From assembly GCA_018385425.1 (NCBI GenBank), contig JAHBAA010000034.1, forward strand, positions 1 to 48,241: a stretch of 48,241 nt of DNA, in the 5' to 3' direction. The DNA comes from Acetatifactor sp. (GTDB lineage Bacteria; Bacillota; Clostridia; Lachnospirales; Lachnospiraceae). The position numbers and the translations under genes were made by a program. The notes under the pieces are model-generated. The model was given only the letters and a program-made list of their open reading frames with translations. It made no database searches and had not been told where the DNA came from. This document shows positions 1 through 10,751 of the stretch, piece after piece; the stretch's first letter is position 1, and every line of letters begins with the position of its first letter.

Positions 1-351
1 GCTGTCCCGGCAAGACAGGTGGTTGCCGTATGCGGTGACGGTTCCTTCCAGATGTCTATGATGGAGCTTGCCACCATTGTGCAGCATCAGATCCCGGTGA
101 AGATCATTGTGTTAAAGAATAACTACCTGGGCATGGTGAGGGAGTATCAGCACTATACCTACAAGGACCACTACTCTGTGGTGGATCTGTCCGGAAGTCC
201 CGATCTGGAAAAGCTTTCCGCAGCCTATTGCATTCCGTTCCTTCGCATGACAAACATGGATCAGTGCGATGAAATGATCGATGCGTTCCTGGCTGACGAT
301 CAGACGATGCTGATGGAATGTCTGATCGATCCCATGGATCTGGTGAAGTAA
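1..351 (+). CDS. ilvB: acetolactate synthase large subunit, C-terminal part (truncated by window start)
   Basis: Frame open from base 1; TPP-binding motif GDGSFQM...NNxYLGMVRxxQ; followed by ilvN-like genes. Confidence 0.9.
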   Translation, partial: AVPARQVVAVCGDGSFQMSMMELATIVQHQIPVKIIVLKNNYLGMVREYQHYTYKDHYSVVDLSGSPDLEKLSAAYCIPFLRMTNMDQCDEMIDAFLADDQTMLMECLIDPMDLVK

Positions 352-371
352 GCAGAAAGGAAGAAAAAACC

Positions 372-875
372 ATGAAGATGAAGAAGAGAATCTATTCCGT
401 GCTGGTGGAAAACCGTTCCGGTGTCCTCTGTAAGGTAGCCGGCCTGTTCTCCAGGAGATGCTTTAATATTGACAGCCTGGCGGTGGGGGAGACGTTTGAT
501 GCGAATGTTTCCTGTATGACCATCGTGAGCAGCGGAGATGAGCGGACCATCGAACAGATCGAGAAGCAGCTGAACAAGAAGCTGGATGTCATCAAGGTAA
601 AGACCTTTGAGGAACAGCAGTGTATCACCAGAGAACTGATGCTGATCAAGATCCGATACAACAAGAATAATCGCAGGGAGATCATGGAACTGTGTGAGAT
701 CATGAAGGTGGATATCGTGGATATGTCCAAGCATTTTATGATGCTGCAGATCTGCGACACCCCCGAGCGGGTGAAGCTTTTGATCAATATGCTGCAGTCT
801 GTCAGCATAGTTGAGGTTGCCAGAACCGGAACGCTGGCACTGGCAAAATGCGCCGAGAATGATGAGGGCAAATAG
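372..875 (+). CDS. ilvN: acetolactate synthase small subunit, ACT domain (copy 1)
   Basis: MKMKKRIYSVLVENRSGVLCKVAGLFSRRCFNIDSL; start at ATG 372 chosen over 318. Confidence 0.88.
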   Translation: MKMKKRIYSVLVENRSGVLCKVAGLFSRRCFNIDSLAVGETFDANVSCMTIVSSGDERTIEQIEKQLNKKLDVIKVKTFEEQQCITRELMLIKIRYNKNNRREIMELCEIMKVDIVDMSKHFMMLQICDTPERVKLLINMLQSVSIVEVARTGTLALAKCAENDEGK

Positions 876-908
876 ACAATTTAATGTTTTACTCTGTTAA
901 AGTTGAGG

Positions 909-937
909 TTGACATTCCACGGAGAAATTGTTATATT
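909..937 (+). promoter_or_regulatory. sigma70-type promoter for second ilvN: TTGACA-N17-TATATT
   Basis: -35 TTGACA at 909-914, 17-nt spacer, -10 TATATT at 932-937. Confidence 0.75.
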
Positions 938-1027
938 AATTTGTAAAGCAACTGTTCGGACGAGCCCAGTGTTAGACTGCTGCATCGTCTGCAGCGGTTC
1001 CATATAAAGTGATGAGGTGTGAGTTCT

Positions 1028-1552
1028 ATGCAGAAGAAAGTGTTTCAGCTTCTGGCTGACAATACGTCCGGAGTGTTGAGCCGTATTTCCGGTCTTTTCT
1101 CCAGACGTGGTTATAACATTGAGAGCATTACTGCCGGCTCTACGACCAACCCCAGACTTAGTCGTCTGACCATTGTGGCAAGCGGCGAGGATGAGGTGCT
1201 GGAGCAGATCGAGAAACAGGTTGCGAAGCTGGTCGATGTGGTAGAGATCAAGGAGTTGAAGCCGGAGGAGAGTGTGTACCGCGAATTGATCCTGGTGAAG
1301 GTCCGCGTGGGTGCCCAGGAAAGACCTGCAGCGATCTCCATTGCGGATATCTTCCGTGCCAAGATCATCGATGTGGCGGCTGAGAGCCTGATCTTTGAAC
1401 TGACCGGTAACCAGACGAAGATCGATGCATTTGTGAAGATGCTGGACGGTTATGAGATCCTGGAGGTGTCCAGAACGGGAATCGCCGGTCTCGGCAGAGG
1501 TACGGAGCATATCGCCTATACGGAGAGCAGCTCCATTCCCGATACCTATTAA
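1028..1552 (+). CDS. ilvN: acetolactate synthase small subunit, ACT domain (copy 2)
   Basis: MQKKVFQLLADNTSGVLSRISGLFSRRGYNIESITAG; alternative GTG start at 1019. Confidence 0.9.
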   Translation: MQKKVFQLLADNTSGVLSRISGLFSRRGYNIESITAGSTTNPRLSRLTIVASGEDEVLEQIEKQVAKLVDVVEIKELKPEESVYRELILVKVRVGAQERPAAISIADIFRAKIIDVAAESLIFELTGNQTKIDAFVKMLDGYEILEVSRTGIAGLGRGTEHIAYTESSSIPDTY

Positions 1553-1612
1553 GTCGGTAACCGCTCTATTTTGTTAGCTCCAGGTTTATCCTGTCAGTTA
1601 TAAATTGCTTAA

Positions 1613-2677
<1,065 letters not shown>

Positions 2678-2696
2678 GAAATAACTGTTTATTCAG

Positions 2697-2728
2697 AGGG
2701 AGAGGTAGTCATACTTCTCCCTTTTCTT
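2697..2728 (+). terminator. intrinsic terminator after ilvC
   Basis: AGGGAGA...TCTCCCT stem followed by T-rich TTTCTTTG. Confidence 0.65.
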
Positions 2729-2824
2729 TGTTTTCTAAAGATATATCAATAACTTTTGTTTGAAGTATCGTCGCAACTGTGTTAAGATTGAGTCTAGAAT
2801 ATTTTGAAAGGCAAGGTGATGATA

Positions 2825-4093
2825 ATGGGAATGACAATGACACAGAAGATTCTTGCTGAGGCAGCCGGACTTGAAAAGGTGGAAGCCGGTCAGCTGATCG
2901 AGGCAAATCTGGATCTTGTTCTGGGCAATGATATCACAAGCCCCGTTGCCATTAAGGAGATGGAGAAATTCAATGCGAAGGGAGTGTTTGACAAGGATAA
3001 GATCGCACTCGTGCCTGACCATTTTGTACCCAACAAGGACATCAAGTCCGCTGAGCATTGCAAATGCGTGAGAGAGTTTGCACGCAGAAATGAGATTACC
3101 AATTACTTTGAAGTGGGAGAGATGGGTATCGAACACGCTCTGCTGCCCGAGAAAGGACTGACGGTTGCAGGTGATGTGATCATCGGTGCGGATTCCCATA
3201 CCTGTACCTACGGTGCGCTGGGAGCATTCTCTACCGGTGTGGGCAGTACCGATATGGCTGCCGGAATGGCTACCGGCAAGGCATGGTTCAAGGTGCCCGG
3301 TGCGATCCGGTTTGTACTGACCGGCAAGAAGGCTCCGCATATCAGCGGTAAGGATATCATTTTACATATTATCGGTATGATCGGTGTGGACGGTGCTCTG
3401 TACAAGTCTATGGAGTTTGTGGGGGACGGTATTGCAGACCTGACCATGGACGATCGCTTTACCATTGCGAATATGGCCATCGAAGCAGGCGGCAAGAACG
3501 GTATTTTCCCTGTGGATGACTTGGCAAAGGCTTATATGGCGGAGCATTCCACCAGAAGCTATAAGATCTTTGAGGCAGATGAGGATGCAGTTTACGATGC
3601 GGAATATGTCATCGATCTTTCCGCTCTTCGTCCTACCGTTGCCTTCCCGCATCTTCCCGAGAATACCCACACCATTGATGAGATCAAGGCTATGGATCCC
3701 ATCAAGATCGATCAGGTCGTGATCGGTTCCTGTACCAACGGCCGTCTGGACGATCTTCGGATCGCAGCGAAGATCCTGGAGGGCAAGCATGTGGCAAAGG
3801 GAATGCGCTGTATCGTGATTCCTGCCACACAGGCGATCTATCTGCAGGCAATGGAGGAGGGACTGTTGAAGATCTTCCTTCAGGCCGGTGCCATCGTCAG
3901 CACCCCTACCTGCGGTCCCTGTCTCGGCGGATACATGGGAATCCTGGCTGAGGGCGAGAGATGTGTTTCCACTACGAACCGTAACTTCGTCGGACGTATG
4001 GGTCACATTACATCCGAGATCTATCTTGCAAGCCCTGCTGTGGCAGCTGCAAGCGCTATTACCGGTATCATTTCCGGTCCCGAGGAGGTGTAA
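2825..4093 (+). CDS. leuC: 3-isopropylmalate dehydratase large subunit
   Basis: [55 protein letters not shown] aconitase-family motifs; ORF can extend to 2804. Confidence 0.95.
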   Translation: MGMTMTQKILAEAAGLEKVEAGQLIEANLDLVLGNDITSPVAIKEMEKFNAKGVFDKDKIALVPDHFVPNKDIKSAEHCKCVREFARRNEITNYFEVGEMGIEHALLPEKGLTVAGDVIIGADSHTCTYGALGAFSTGVGSTDMAAGMATGKAWFKVPGAIRFVLTGKKAPHISGKDIILHIIGMIGVDGALYKSMEFVGDGIADLTMDDRFTIANMAIEAGGKNGIFPVDDLAKAYMAEHSTRSYKIFEADEDAVYDAEYVIDLSALRPTVAFPHLPENTHTIDEIKAMDPIKIDQVVIGSCTNGRLDDLRIAAKILEGKHVAKGMRCIVIPATQAIYLQAMEEGLLKIFLQAGAIVSTPTCGPCLGGYMGILAEGERCVSTTNRNFVGRMGHITSEIYLASPAVAAASAITGIISGPEEV

Positions 4094-4095
4094 AT

Positions 4096-4581
4096 ATGAA
4101 CGCAAAGGGTATTGTATTTAAATATGGAGACAACGTGGATACGGACGTTATCATCCCCGCAAGATATCTGAATTCATCCGATCCCGCAGAGCTCGCTGCA
4201 CATTGTATGGAAGATATCGACCGAGACTTTGTGAAGAAAGTGAAGAAGGGTGACATTATTGTTGCTGACAAGAACTTCGGCTGCGGTTCTTCCAGAGAGC
4301 ATGCACCTATCGCCATCAAGGCAGCCGGTGTCAGCTGCGTGATTGCGGAGACCTTTGCAAGAATTTTCTACCGCAACGCGATCAATATCGGACTTCCTAT
4401 TATTGAATGCCCTGAGGCCAGCAGGGGAATTGAGGCAGGAGATGAGGTGGAGATCAACTTTGATACCGGTGTGATCACAAATGTGACGAAGGGAACCTCT
4501 TTCCAGGGCCAGGCTTTCCCGGAGTTTATGCAGAAGATCATTGCTTCTGAGGGTTTGATCAATTATATTAACAATAAATAA
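4096..4581 (+). CDS. leuD: 3-isopropylmalate dehydratase small subunit
   Basis: [35 protein letters not shown]. Confidence 0.95.
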   Translation: MNAKGIVFKYGDNVDTDVIIPARYLNSSDPAELAAHCMEDIDRDFVKKVKKGDIIVADKNFGCGSSREHAPIAIKAAGVSCVIAETFARIFYRNAINIGLPIIECPEASRGIEAGDEVEINFDTGVITNVTKGTSFQGQAFPEFMQKIIASEGLINYINNK

Positions 4582-4595
4582 GGCATAAACAAAAC

Positions 4596-4632
4596 GGACC
4601 TGCGGCTTTTGACCGCAGGTCCTGTGATTTTG
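4596..4632 (+). terminator. hairpin/terminator after leuD
   Basis: 10-bp perfect stem GGACCTGCGG/CCGCAGGTCC, 7-nt loop, then TGTGATTTTGG. Confidence 0.6.
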
Positions 4633-4656
4633 GAACAGATCTAGGGGTGATAACAT

Positions 4657-6021
4657 TTGAAGAAAGACAAGAAGTATGAGATCGATATGTGTAATGGTCC
4701 GCTGCTTCCGAAAATATTGTTGTTCTACTTTCCGCTTATGATCTCCGGTATTCTTCAATTGATGTTCAATGCCGCGGATATTGCCGTGGTTGGGAGGTTT
4801 GCGGGCAATCAGGCTTTGGCTGCAGTCGGCTCTACCAGCTCCCTGACGAACCTTCTTGTGAACCTGTTCGTCGGATTATCTGTGGGCGCCAATGTACTGG
4901 TGGCCAGATATTATGGGGCAAATCAGGAGAAAGATCTGAGAGAAACGGTTCAGACTTCGGTTCTGACGGCTCTGATCGGTGGTATTGCGCTTGTCTTCAT
5001 CGGCTTTTTTGCCGCCGAACCGGCACTTGCCATGATGGGGACACCTGAGGATGTGATCGCTCATTCCACACTGTATATGAGGATCTATTTTGCGGGGATG
5101 CCGTTTCAGATGGCATACAATTTCGGCAGCGCGATCCTGCGTGCGATAGGGGATACCAGAAGACCGCTCTATTTTCTGTCTCTGGCAGGCATCATCAATG
5201 TGATCCTGAATCTTTTGTTCGTGATCGTCTTTTCCATGGGAGTGGCAGGAGTGGCGCTGGCGACAGTTCTGTCCCAGATGATCTCTGCGGTCCTGGTCCT
5301 TCACTGCCTGCTTCGATCCAAGGGGCCTTATCGATTGGAGCTGAGAGCGATTCGCCTGTGCGGGGATAAACTGTTGAAGATCGTGAAGATCGGTCTGCCG
5401 GCAGGTCTGCAGGGCACGCTGTTTTCTCTGTCCAATGTATTGATACAGGCTTCCATCAACGGATTTGGCTCCATCGTCATGGCCGGCAATACGGCCGGAA
5501 GCAATCTGGAAGGATTCGTTTATATTGCCATGAATTCCTTCTATCAGACGGCCATCAGCTTCTGCAGTCAGCAGTATGGCGCGATGAAGATCAGGAGAGT
5601 GGGAAAAACATTAGTTCAGTGTGAAGTGCTGGTGATCCTCGTGGGACTTTTGCTGGGAAACGGAGCATATTTCTTTGGCGGTACCCTTCTAAAACTGTAT
5701 AGTACCGACCCGGAGGTGATCTCTTATGGTCTGCTCCGTATGAGATATATCTGTGTCCCCTATTTTCTGTGCGGCATGATGGATGTCATGGTGGGTGCAC
5801 TGCGTGGAATCGGTTATTCCGTCCTGCCCATGCTGGTTTCTCTGTCCGGAGCCTGTCTGTTTCGGATCGTTTGGATCTCCACAGTGTTTCAGAGAGTCCA
5901 CACCCTTCCCTGTCTGTATAATTCCTATCCCATCAGCTGGGCTTTGACTTTTGCGGTACATTTGATCTGTTTCTGTATCATCTACCGAAAACTGCTGAAA
6001 ACAATGGATAAAAATACTTGA
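4657..6021 (+). CDS. MATE family efflux transporter (TTG start)
   Basis: Polytopic; LPKILLFYFPLMISGILQLMFNAADIAVVGRFAGNQALAAVGSTSSL typical of MATE. Confidence 0.9.
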   Translation: MKKDKKYEIDMCNGPLLPKILLFYFPLMISGILQLMFNAADIAVVGRFAGNQALAAVGSTSSLTNLLVNLFVGLSVGANVLVARYYGANQEKDLRETVQTSVLTALIGGIALVFIGFFAAEPALAMMGTPEDVIAHSTLYMRIYFAGMPFQMAYNFGSAILRAIGDTRRPLYFLSLAGIINVILNLLFVIVFSMGVAGVALATVLSQMISAVLVLHCLLRSKGPYRLELRAIRLCGDKLLKIVKIGLPAGLQGTLFSLSNVLIQASINGFGSIVMAGNTAGSNLEGFVYIAMNSFYQTAISFCSQQYGAMKIRRVGKTLVQCEVLVILVGLLLGNGAYFFGGTLLKLYSTDPEVISYGLLRMRYICVPYFLCGMMDVMVGALRGIGYSVLPMLVSLSGACLFRIVWISTVFQRVHTLPCLYNSYPISWALTFAVHLICFCIIYRKLLKTMDKNT

Positions 6022-6046
6022 AACATATGTTCGATTATGCTATAAT
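6018..6046 (+). promoter_or_regulatory. ruvAB promoter TTGAAA-N17-TATAAT overlapping a LexA/SOS-like box (GAAACATATGTTCG, 6020-6033)
   Basis: -35 at 6018-6023, 17-nt spacer, -10 at 6041-6046; AACATATGTT palindrome overlaps -35/spacer. Confidence 0.75.
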
Positions 6047-6048
6047 GT

Positions 6049-6111
6049 ACGCGAGCAAAAAACCAAGCGACGCGGTCGGCGGCATTTGGTTTTTGCCGCG
6101 ATAACGAGCAG
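6049..6111 (+). repeat. 63-bp direct repeat, copy 1
   Basis: ACGCGAGCAAAAAACCAAGCGACGCGGTCGGCGGCATTTGGTTTTTGCCGCGATAACGAGCAG, identical to 6171-6233. Confidence 0.95.
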
Positions 6112-6170
6112 ACGGCCTGCGGAAGCAGGCAAAAGAGCACCTTTAGGTGCGGGTATGCGAGTATAGGAAA

Positions 6171-6233
6171 ACGCGAGCAAAAAACCAAGCGACGCGGTCG
6201 GCGGCATTTGGTTTTTGCCGCGATAACGAGCAG
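6171..6233 (+). repeat. 63-bp direct repeat, copy 2
   Basis: Identical to 6049-6111; 122-bp period. Confidence 0.95.
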
Positions 6234-6270
6234 GTTTTTTTCGGATGAACATGATGGGGATACAGCGAGT

Positions 6271-6882
6271 ATGATAGCATATGTTAAGGGAATCGTTGAG
6301 TCTGTTGCTGCGGACAATTGCGTGATTGATGTGAACGGAATCGGATACAATGTGAAGATATCGGCGGATACGGCATCCAGACTTCCGGGAGAGGGAGAAC
6401 TGATCAAGCTGCACACTTATACCTGTGTCAGAGAGGATGCCTTTCAATTGTATGGTTTTCTGACAAGGAATGAACTGGAATTGTTCCAACGATTGATTAC
6501 GGTGAACGGGATCGGACCGAAAGGGGGATTATCCATTTTGTCTGTGATGGACGCGGATGATCTTCGCTATGCAATTGTGTCAGGAGATGCTAAACAGATT
6601 GCTAAGGCACCCGGCATCGGTCCCAAGACTGCGCAGCGAGTGATCCTGGACCTGAAGGACAAGATCACCATCGATGATGGAATGATCGACAGAGAGATAG
6701 CCGATGTTTCGGCCGGTGGAAGTCCGGTACTGGATTCCTCGGCGAAGAAGGAAGCGGTGGAGGCTTTGGTTGCACTGGGCTATGGACAGGCGGAGAGTGC
6801 AAAGGCTGTCAATTCCATCGAGAATATTTCAGAGCTTGATTCCGGTCAGGTTCTGAAGGCTGCACTGAAGAAACTGTTTTAG
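6271..6882 (+). CDS. ruvA: Holliday junction DNA helicase RuvA
   Basis: [11 protein letters not shown]..., [33 protein letters not shown] HhH motifs. Confidence 0.94.
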   Translation: MIAYVKGIVESVAADNCVIDVNGIGYNVKISADTASRLPGEGELIKLHTYTCVREDAFQLYGFLTRNELELFQRLITVNGIGPKGGLSILSVMDADDLRYAIVSGDAKQIAKAPGIGPKTAQRVILDLKDKITIDDGMIDREIADVSAGGSPVLDSSAKKEAVEALVALGYGQAESAKAVNSIENISELDSGQVLKAALKKLF

Positions 6883-6907
6883 CCTGGTAGAAAGAGAGGT
6901 TCTCGCT

Positions 6908-7903
6908 GTGGCGGCAAAACGCATCATTGAGACGAACTTTACAGAGGAAGATGTGAAAATCGAAGGTTCCCTTCGTCCTCAGATCCTTGATGACTATATC
7001 GGTCAATCCAAGATCAAAGAAAATCTGAAGGTATATATTGAGGCTGCGAAACAGCGTGGAGACTCCCTGGACCATGTTCTTTTCTATGGACCTCCCGGTC
7101 TTGGCAAGACGACTCTCGCCGGGATCATTGCCAACGAGATGGGAGTTCATCTGAAGGTCACCAGCGGACCTGCCATCGAGAAGCCCGGTGAGATGGCTGC
7201 GATCCTGAACAATCTGGAGGAGGGCGACCTGTTGTTTGTGGATGAGATCCATCGCCTGAATCGCCAGGTGGAAGAGGTATTGTATCCGGCCATGGAGGAT
7301 TTCTGCATCGATATCATGATCGGAAAGGGCTCTGCTGCCCGGTCTGTTCGCTTGGATCTGCCCAGATTCACTCTTGTGGGAGCCACTACCCGGGCGGGAA
7401 TGCTGACAGCCCCCCTGAGAGACCGGTTCGGCATGATCCATCGCCTGGAGTTTTACTCCGTGGAGGAACTTCAGCTGATCATTATGCATTCTGCCAGAGT
7501 GCTGAACGTTGAGATCGATCCTGCCGGGGCCAGAGAGATGGCCAGAAGAAGCCGCGGTACGCCCAGACTTGCCAACCGGATCCTAAAGCGTGTCAGAGAT
7601 TTTGCACAGGTCAGATATGATGGTCTGATTACCGAAGAGGTGGCTAAAACTGCGCTGGATCTGATGGATGTGGACAAGCTGGGACTGGATCATATTGACC
7701 GCAATATCCTTTCTACCATGATCGACAAATTCGGCGGAGGTCCGGTCGGACTGGACACCCTGGCGGCTGCTATCGGAGAAGATGCCGGTACGATTGAAGA
7801 TGTCTACGAGCCCTACCTGATCAAGAATGGATTGATCAATCGTACCCCGAGAGGAAGGGTCGTGACGGAAGCTGCTTATCATCATATGGGTCTGAAGCTT
7901 TGA
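6908..7903 (+). CDS. ruvB: Holliday junction DNA helicase RuvB (GTG start)
   Basis: [70 protein letters not shown]. Confidence 0.97.
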   Translation: MAAKRIIETNFTEEDVKIEGSLRPQILDDYIGQSKIKENLKVYIEAAKQRGDSLDHVLFYGPPGLGKTTLAGIIANEMGVHLKVTSGPAIEKPGEMAAILNNLEEGDLLFVDEIHRLNRQVEEVLYPAMEDFCIDIMIGKGSAARSVRLDLPRFTLVGATTRAGMLTAPLRDRFGMIHRLEFYSVEELQLIIMHSARVLNVEIDPAGAREMARRSRGTPRLANRILKRVRDFAQVRYDGLITEEVAKTALDLMDVDKLGLDHIDRNILSTMIDKFGGGPVGLDTLAAAIGEDAGTIEDVYEPYLIKNGLINRTPRGRVVTEAAYHHMGLKL

Positions 7904-7952
7904 TGAAGCATTTTTCGGTATCATTTTGAGGCTTTTTCGTCGCTTTTTTTAC

Positions 7953-7981
7953 TTGCTTGTCGAGATAGAATGATATATAAT
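7953..7981 (+). promoter_or_regulatory. promoter upstream of zapA, TTGCTT-N17-TATAAT
   Basis: -35 at 7953-7958, -10 at 7976-7981. Confidence 0.65.
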
Positions 7982-8031
7982 ACACTTGGTAAGGGTATAT
8001 CAAGTATTGGCAGGTATGAAGGGGGAACATT

Positions 8032-8433
8032 ATGTCAACCAAAACAGATATCGAGGTTATTATTGGGGGTAAGGTATTTACATTGACCGGGTATGAGAGC
8101 GAAGAATATATGCAGAGAGTCGCCACCTACCTGAACAACAAATACATCGAATATAATAAGGTTGACAGCTTTAAGAAGCAGCCTGCTGAGACCCAGAGCA
8201 TACTGCTGCAGCTGAATATTGCGGACGATTTCTTTAAGGCAAAGAAACAGATCGCAATTCTGGAGGAGGAGCTTCAGGCGAAGGAGAAAGAACTCTACGA
8301 TCTGAAGCATGAGCTGATTTCCTCTCAGATTCGTTTGGAGGGTGCTGAGGAGCAGGTTCGTTCTCTTCAACAGGATCTGACTGAGAATATGAAGGAAATC
8401 GTACGTTTGGAAACAGAACTTGGCAACAAATAA
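8032..8433 (+). CDS. zapA: cell division protein ZapA
   Basis: IEVIIGGKVFTLTGYESEEYMQRVATYLNNK plus C-terminal coiled coil. Confidence 0.85.
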   Translation: MSTKTDIEVIIGGKVFTLTGYESEEYMQRVATYLNNKYIEYNKVDSFKKQPAETQSILLQLNIADDFFKAKKQIAILEEELQAKEKELYDLKHELISSQIRLEGAEEQVRSLQQDLTENMKEIVRLETELGNK

Positions 8434-8437
8434 GGAA

Positions 8438-8466
8438 AGGCTGTCCGAAGAGGACAGTCTTCTTTT
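8438..8466 (+). terminator. intrinsic terminator after zapA
   Basis: GGCTGTCC-gaag-AGGACAGTC stem followed by TTCTTTTTCT. Confidence 0.7.
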
Positions 8467-8498
8467 TCTAGAGGGGAAAAACTGTTTGGTGAATTGAA

Positions 8499-10700
8499 AT
8501 GGGTAGAAAAAATCAGGTTGAGTTATTAGCTCCGGCGGGCAGCCCGGATGGGTTATATGGAGCACTTCACGCCGGTGCGGATGCTGTTTATCTTGCCGGG
8601 AACAGATTCGGCGCAAGAGCTTATGCGGAGAATTTCGATACAGACGAGCTGACAGCCGGGATCAGATACAGCCACCTGCTTGGAAAACGGGTTTACCTGA
8701 CCGTGAACACACTTCTGAAGGAAGCAGAGCTTCAGGAGCTCTATGCGTATCTGGAACCTTTTTATCAGGCGGGACTGGATGGCGTGATCGTTCAGGATCT
8801 GGGGGTGTTTGCATATATTCGGGATCATTTTCCGGGTCTTGAGCTGCATGTCAGCACACAGATGTCTCTGTGTACCTCATACGGTGCCGGTCTCATGAAG
8901 GAACTGGGGGCCTGCAGGATCGTGCCTGCCAGAGAAATTTCATTGGAGGATATACGTTCCATCAAGGAGCATGTGGACATAGAGATAGAGAGTTTTATTC
9001 ACGGAGCGATGTGTTACTGCTATTCCGGGCAGTGTCTGTTCAGCAGTATCTTAGGCGGCAGAAGCGGCAACCGGGGCAGATGTGCTCAGCCCTGCAGACT
9101 GCCCTATTCTGTGCAGACAAAGAACGGACGATCTAAGGGACATTTCTTAAGTCTGAAGGATCTGTGCACGATTTGGGATATTCCTGCCCTGATTCAGGCG
9201 GGAATTGACTCCTTTAAGATCGAGGGCCGCATGAAGCGGCCGGAATATGCCGCTGGCACGGTTTCCGCATATCGCAGGGCGATCGACAGGTATCTGGAGT
9301 TGGAGGAAGAGTATGGCTCCGTGGAAGCGACGACCAGATTTTGGGTGGATCCTGAGGAGGAAAAGCTTCTGTCCTCCCTCTATATTCGCAGTCAGGTACA
9401 GAATGGATATTATAAGAAGCACAACGGAGCGGAGATGGTAACTATCCAAAGTCCCGCCTATACGGAGACGGACGACACTGTTTTGAAAGAGCTTGCCGGA
9501 CGCTTTCTTCAGGATAAAAAGAGGCTTCCTGTCACAATGGAGGCTTATCTCTATGAAGGGGCTCCTGCGGTGCTGAATCTGTCCTGTGGGGAGATTGCGG
9601 TCACTGCTGTGGGCGAAGAGGTAGAAACAGCACAGAACAGACCACTGACAGAAGAAAATGTGACAAAGCATCTGACCAAATTGGGGGATACTTGTTTTGT
9701 GTCGGATTCCTTCAGACTGAATCTGTCGGACACGGCCTTTTTGCCGGTGGGCAGGCTGAATGAACTTCGTCGCCAAGGGATACAATCTCTGGAGGAGGCA
9801 TTGCTTTCTGCCGGAGGATACGGCAGTGCAGAGCGCTTTGGTGAAGCATCTTCAAAGAGTCCGATGCCGCCCCGAATTTCTTCGAGAAAATATGCCTTTT
9901 CCATTGGTCTGGAAACGCTTGCTCAGTTAGACAGCACCGTGCAGTTTTTGCTGGATCACCCGGCTCTCGACAGGGTAGCATTGTATGTCAACGGTGATCT
10001 TTTTTCCGAGAATGATTTTCTAAAACGGATACCCGTGGAGACAAACGCTGATATTTTTGCGGCATTACCGCCGGTACTTCGGGAGAACGAGGGGGCCTTT
10101 TTGCAGGAGATGCTTTCCCTGAAAAAGAACGATCCCCGAATCACAGGTTTTTTGGTTCGCACCGTAGATGAACTCGGCTTTTTGACAAAAGAACTTCCGG
10201 ATTGTCTGATCCATACCGATGCCAATCTCTATTGCTTTAATACGGAAGCGGCAAGGGTATTGAGATGCCTGGCAGATTGTGTGTGCCTGCCCTATGAACT
10301 GCGCTCCGGGGAACAAAGCAGCCTGATGGAAAACTATCCGCAAACCTATGAGAAGATCGTGTATGGCAGAATTCCCATGATGGTGACAGCCAACTGTGTG
10401 GTCCGTACCGCCGACAAGTGTTGTCATGAGAACGGCAGGATCATTTCTCTGAAGGACAGAATGGGGAAGAATTTTCCCGTTGTGACTAACTGCCGACATT
10501 GCTGTAATACGATTTATAATTCCGTCCCTCTCTATTTGCCAAGGGAACATTCCGCGAAGGATCATAGTTACACCAGGTCTGTCCGTTTCACTACGGAGAA
10601 GAAGCAGGAGGTGGAAGCAGTGCTTGGAGGATTCCTTCTCGGAGAGGAGTTCACCTTGGATGACTATACTACAGGTCATGAGAAAAGAGGCGTTGAATAA
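8499..10700 (+). CDS. U32 family peptidase (long, collagenase-like form)
   Basis: VELLAPAGSPDGLYGALHAGADAVYLAGNRFGARAYAENF; GRCAQPCRLPY; FKIEGRMKRPEYAA. Confidence 0.93.
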   Translation: MGRKNQVELLAPAGSPDGLYGALHAGADAVYLAGNRFGARAYAENFDTDELTAGIRYSHLLGKRVYLTVNTLLKEAELQELYAYLEPFYQAGLDGVIVQDLGVFAYIRDHFPGLELHVSTQMSLCTSYGAGLMKELGACRIVPAREISLEDIRSIKEHVDIEIESFIHGAMCYCYSGQCLFSSILGGRSGNRGRCAQPCRLPYSVQTKNGRSKGHFLSLKDLCTIWDIPALIQAGIDSFKIEGRMKRPEYAAGTVSAYRRAIDRYLELEEEYGSVEATTRFWVDPEEEKLLSSLYIRSQVQNGYYKKHNGAEMVTIQSPAYTETDDTVLKELAGRFLQDKKRLPVTMEAYLYEGAPAVLNLSCGEIAVTAVGEEVETAQNRPLTEENVTKHLTKLGDTCFVSDSFRLNLSDTAFLPVGRLNELRRQGIQSLEEALLSAGGYGSAERFGEASSKSPMPPRISSRKYAFSIGLETLAQLDSTVQFLLDHPALDRVALYVNGDLFSENDFLKRIPVETNADIFAALPPVLRENEGAFLQEMLSLKKNDPRITGFLVRTVDELGFLTKELPDCLIHTDANLYCFNTEAARVLRCLADCVCLPYELRSGEQSSLMENYPQTYEKIVYGRIPMMVTANCVVRTADKCCHENGRIISLKDRMGKNFPVVTNCRHCCNTIYNSVPLYLPREHSAKDHSYTRSVRFTTEKKQEVEAVLGGFLLGEEFTLDDYTTGHEKRGVE

Positions 10701-10751
10701 CAGGCCGGCGACATTGACGATGCCGGAGAGAAACGTAAAGGAAAAAGTTCC

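Noticed and set aside
938-1018. T-box or other known riboswitch in the second ilvN leader
   Set aside because: Too short, no AGGGTGGNACCGCG-type T-box sequence; only a simple hairpin is seen.
6049-6233. CRISPR array
   Set aside because: Only two repeat copies, 63 bp long with one 59-bp spacer that itself contains structured hairpins, and no cas genes nearby.
5982-6489. Minus-strand ORFs (144 and 149 aa) through the ruvA leader
   Set aside because: Translate the 63-bp repeat in antisense; no coding evidence.
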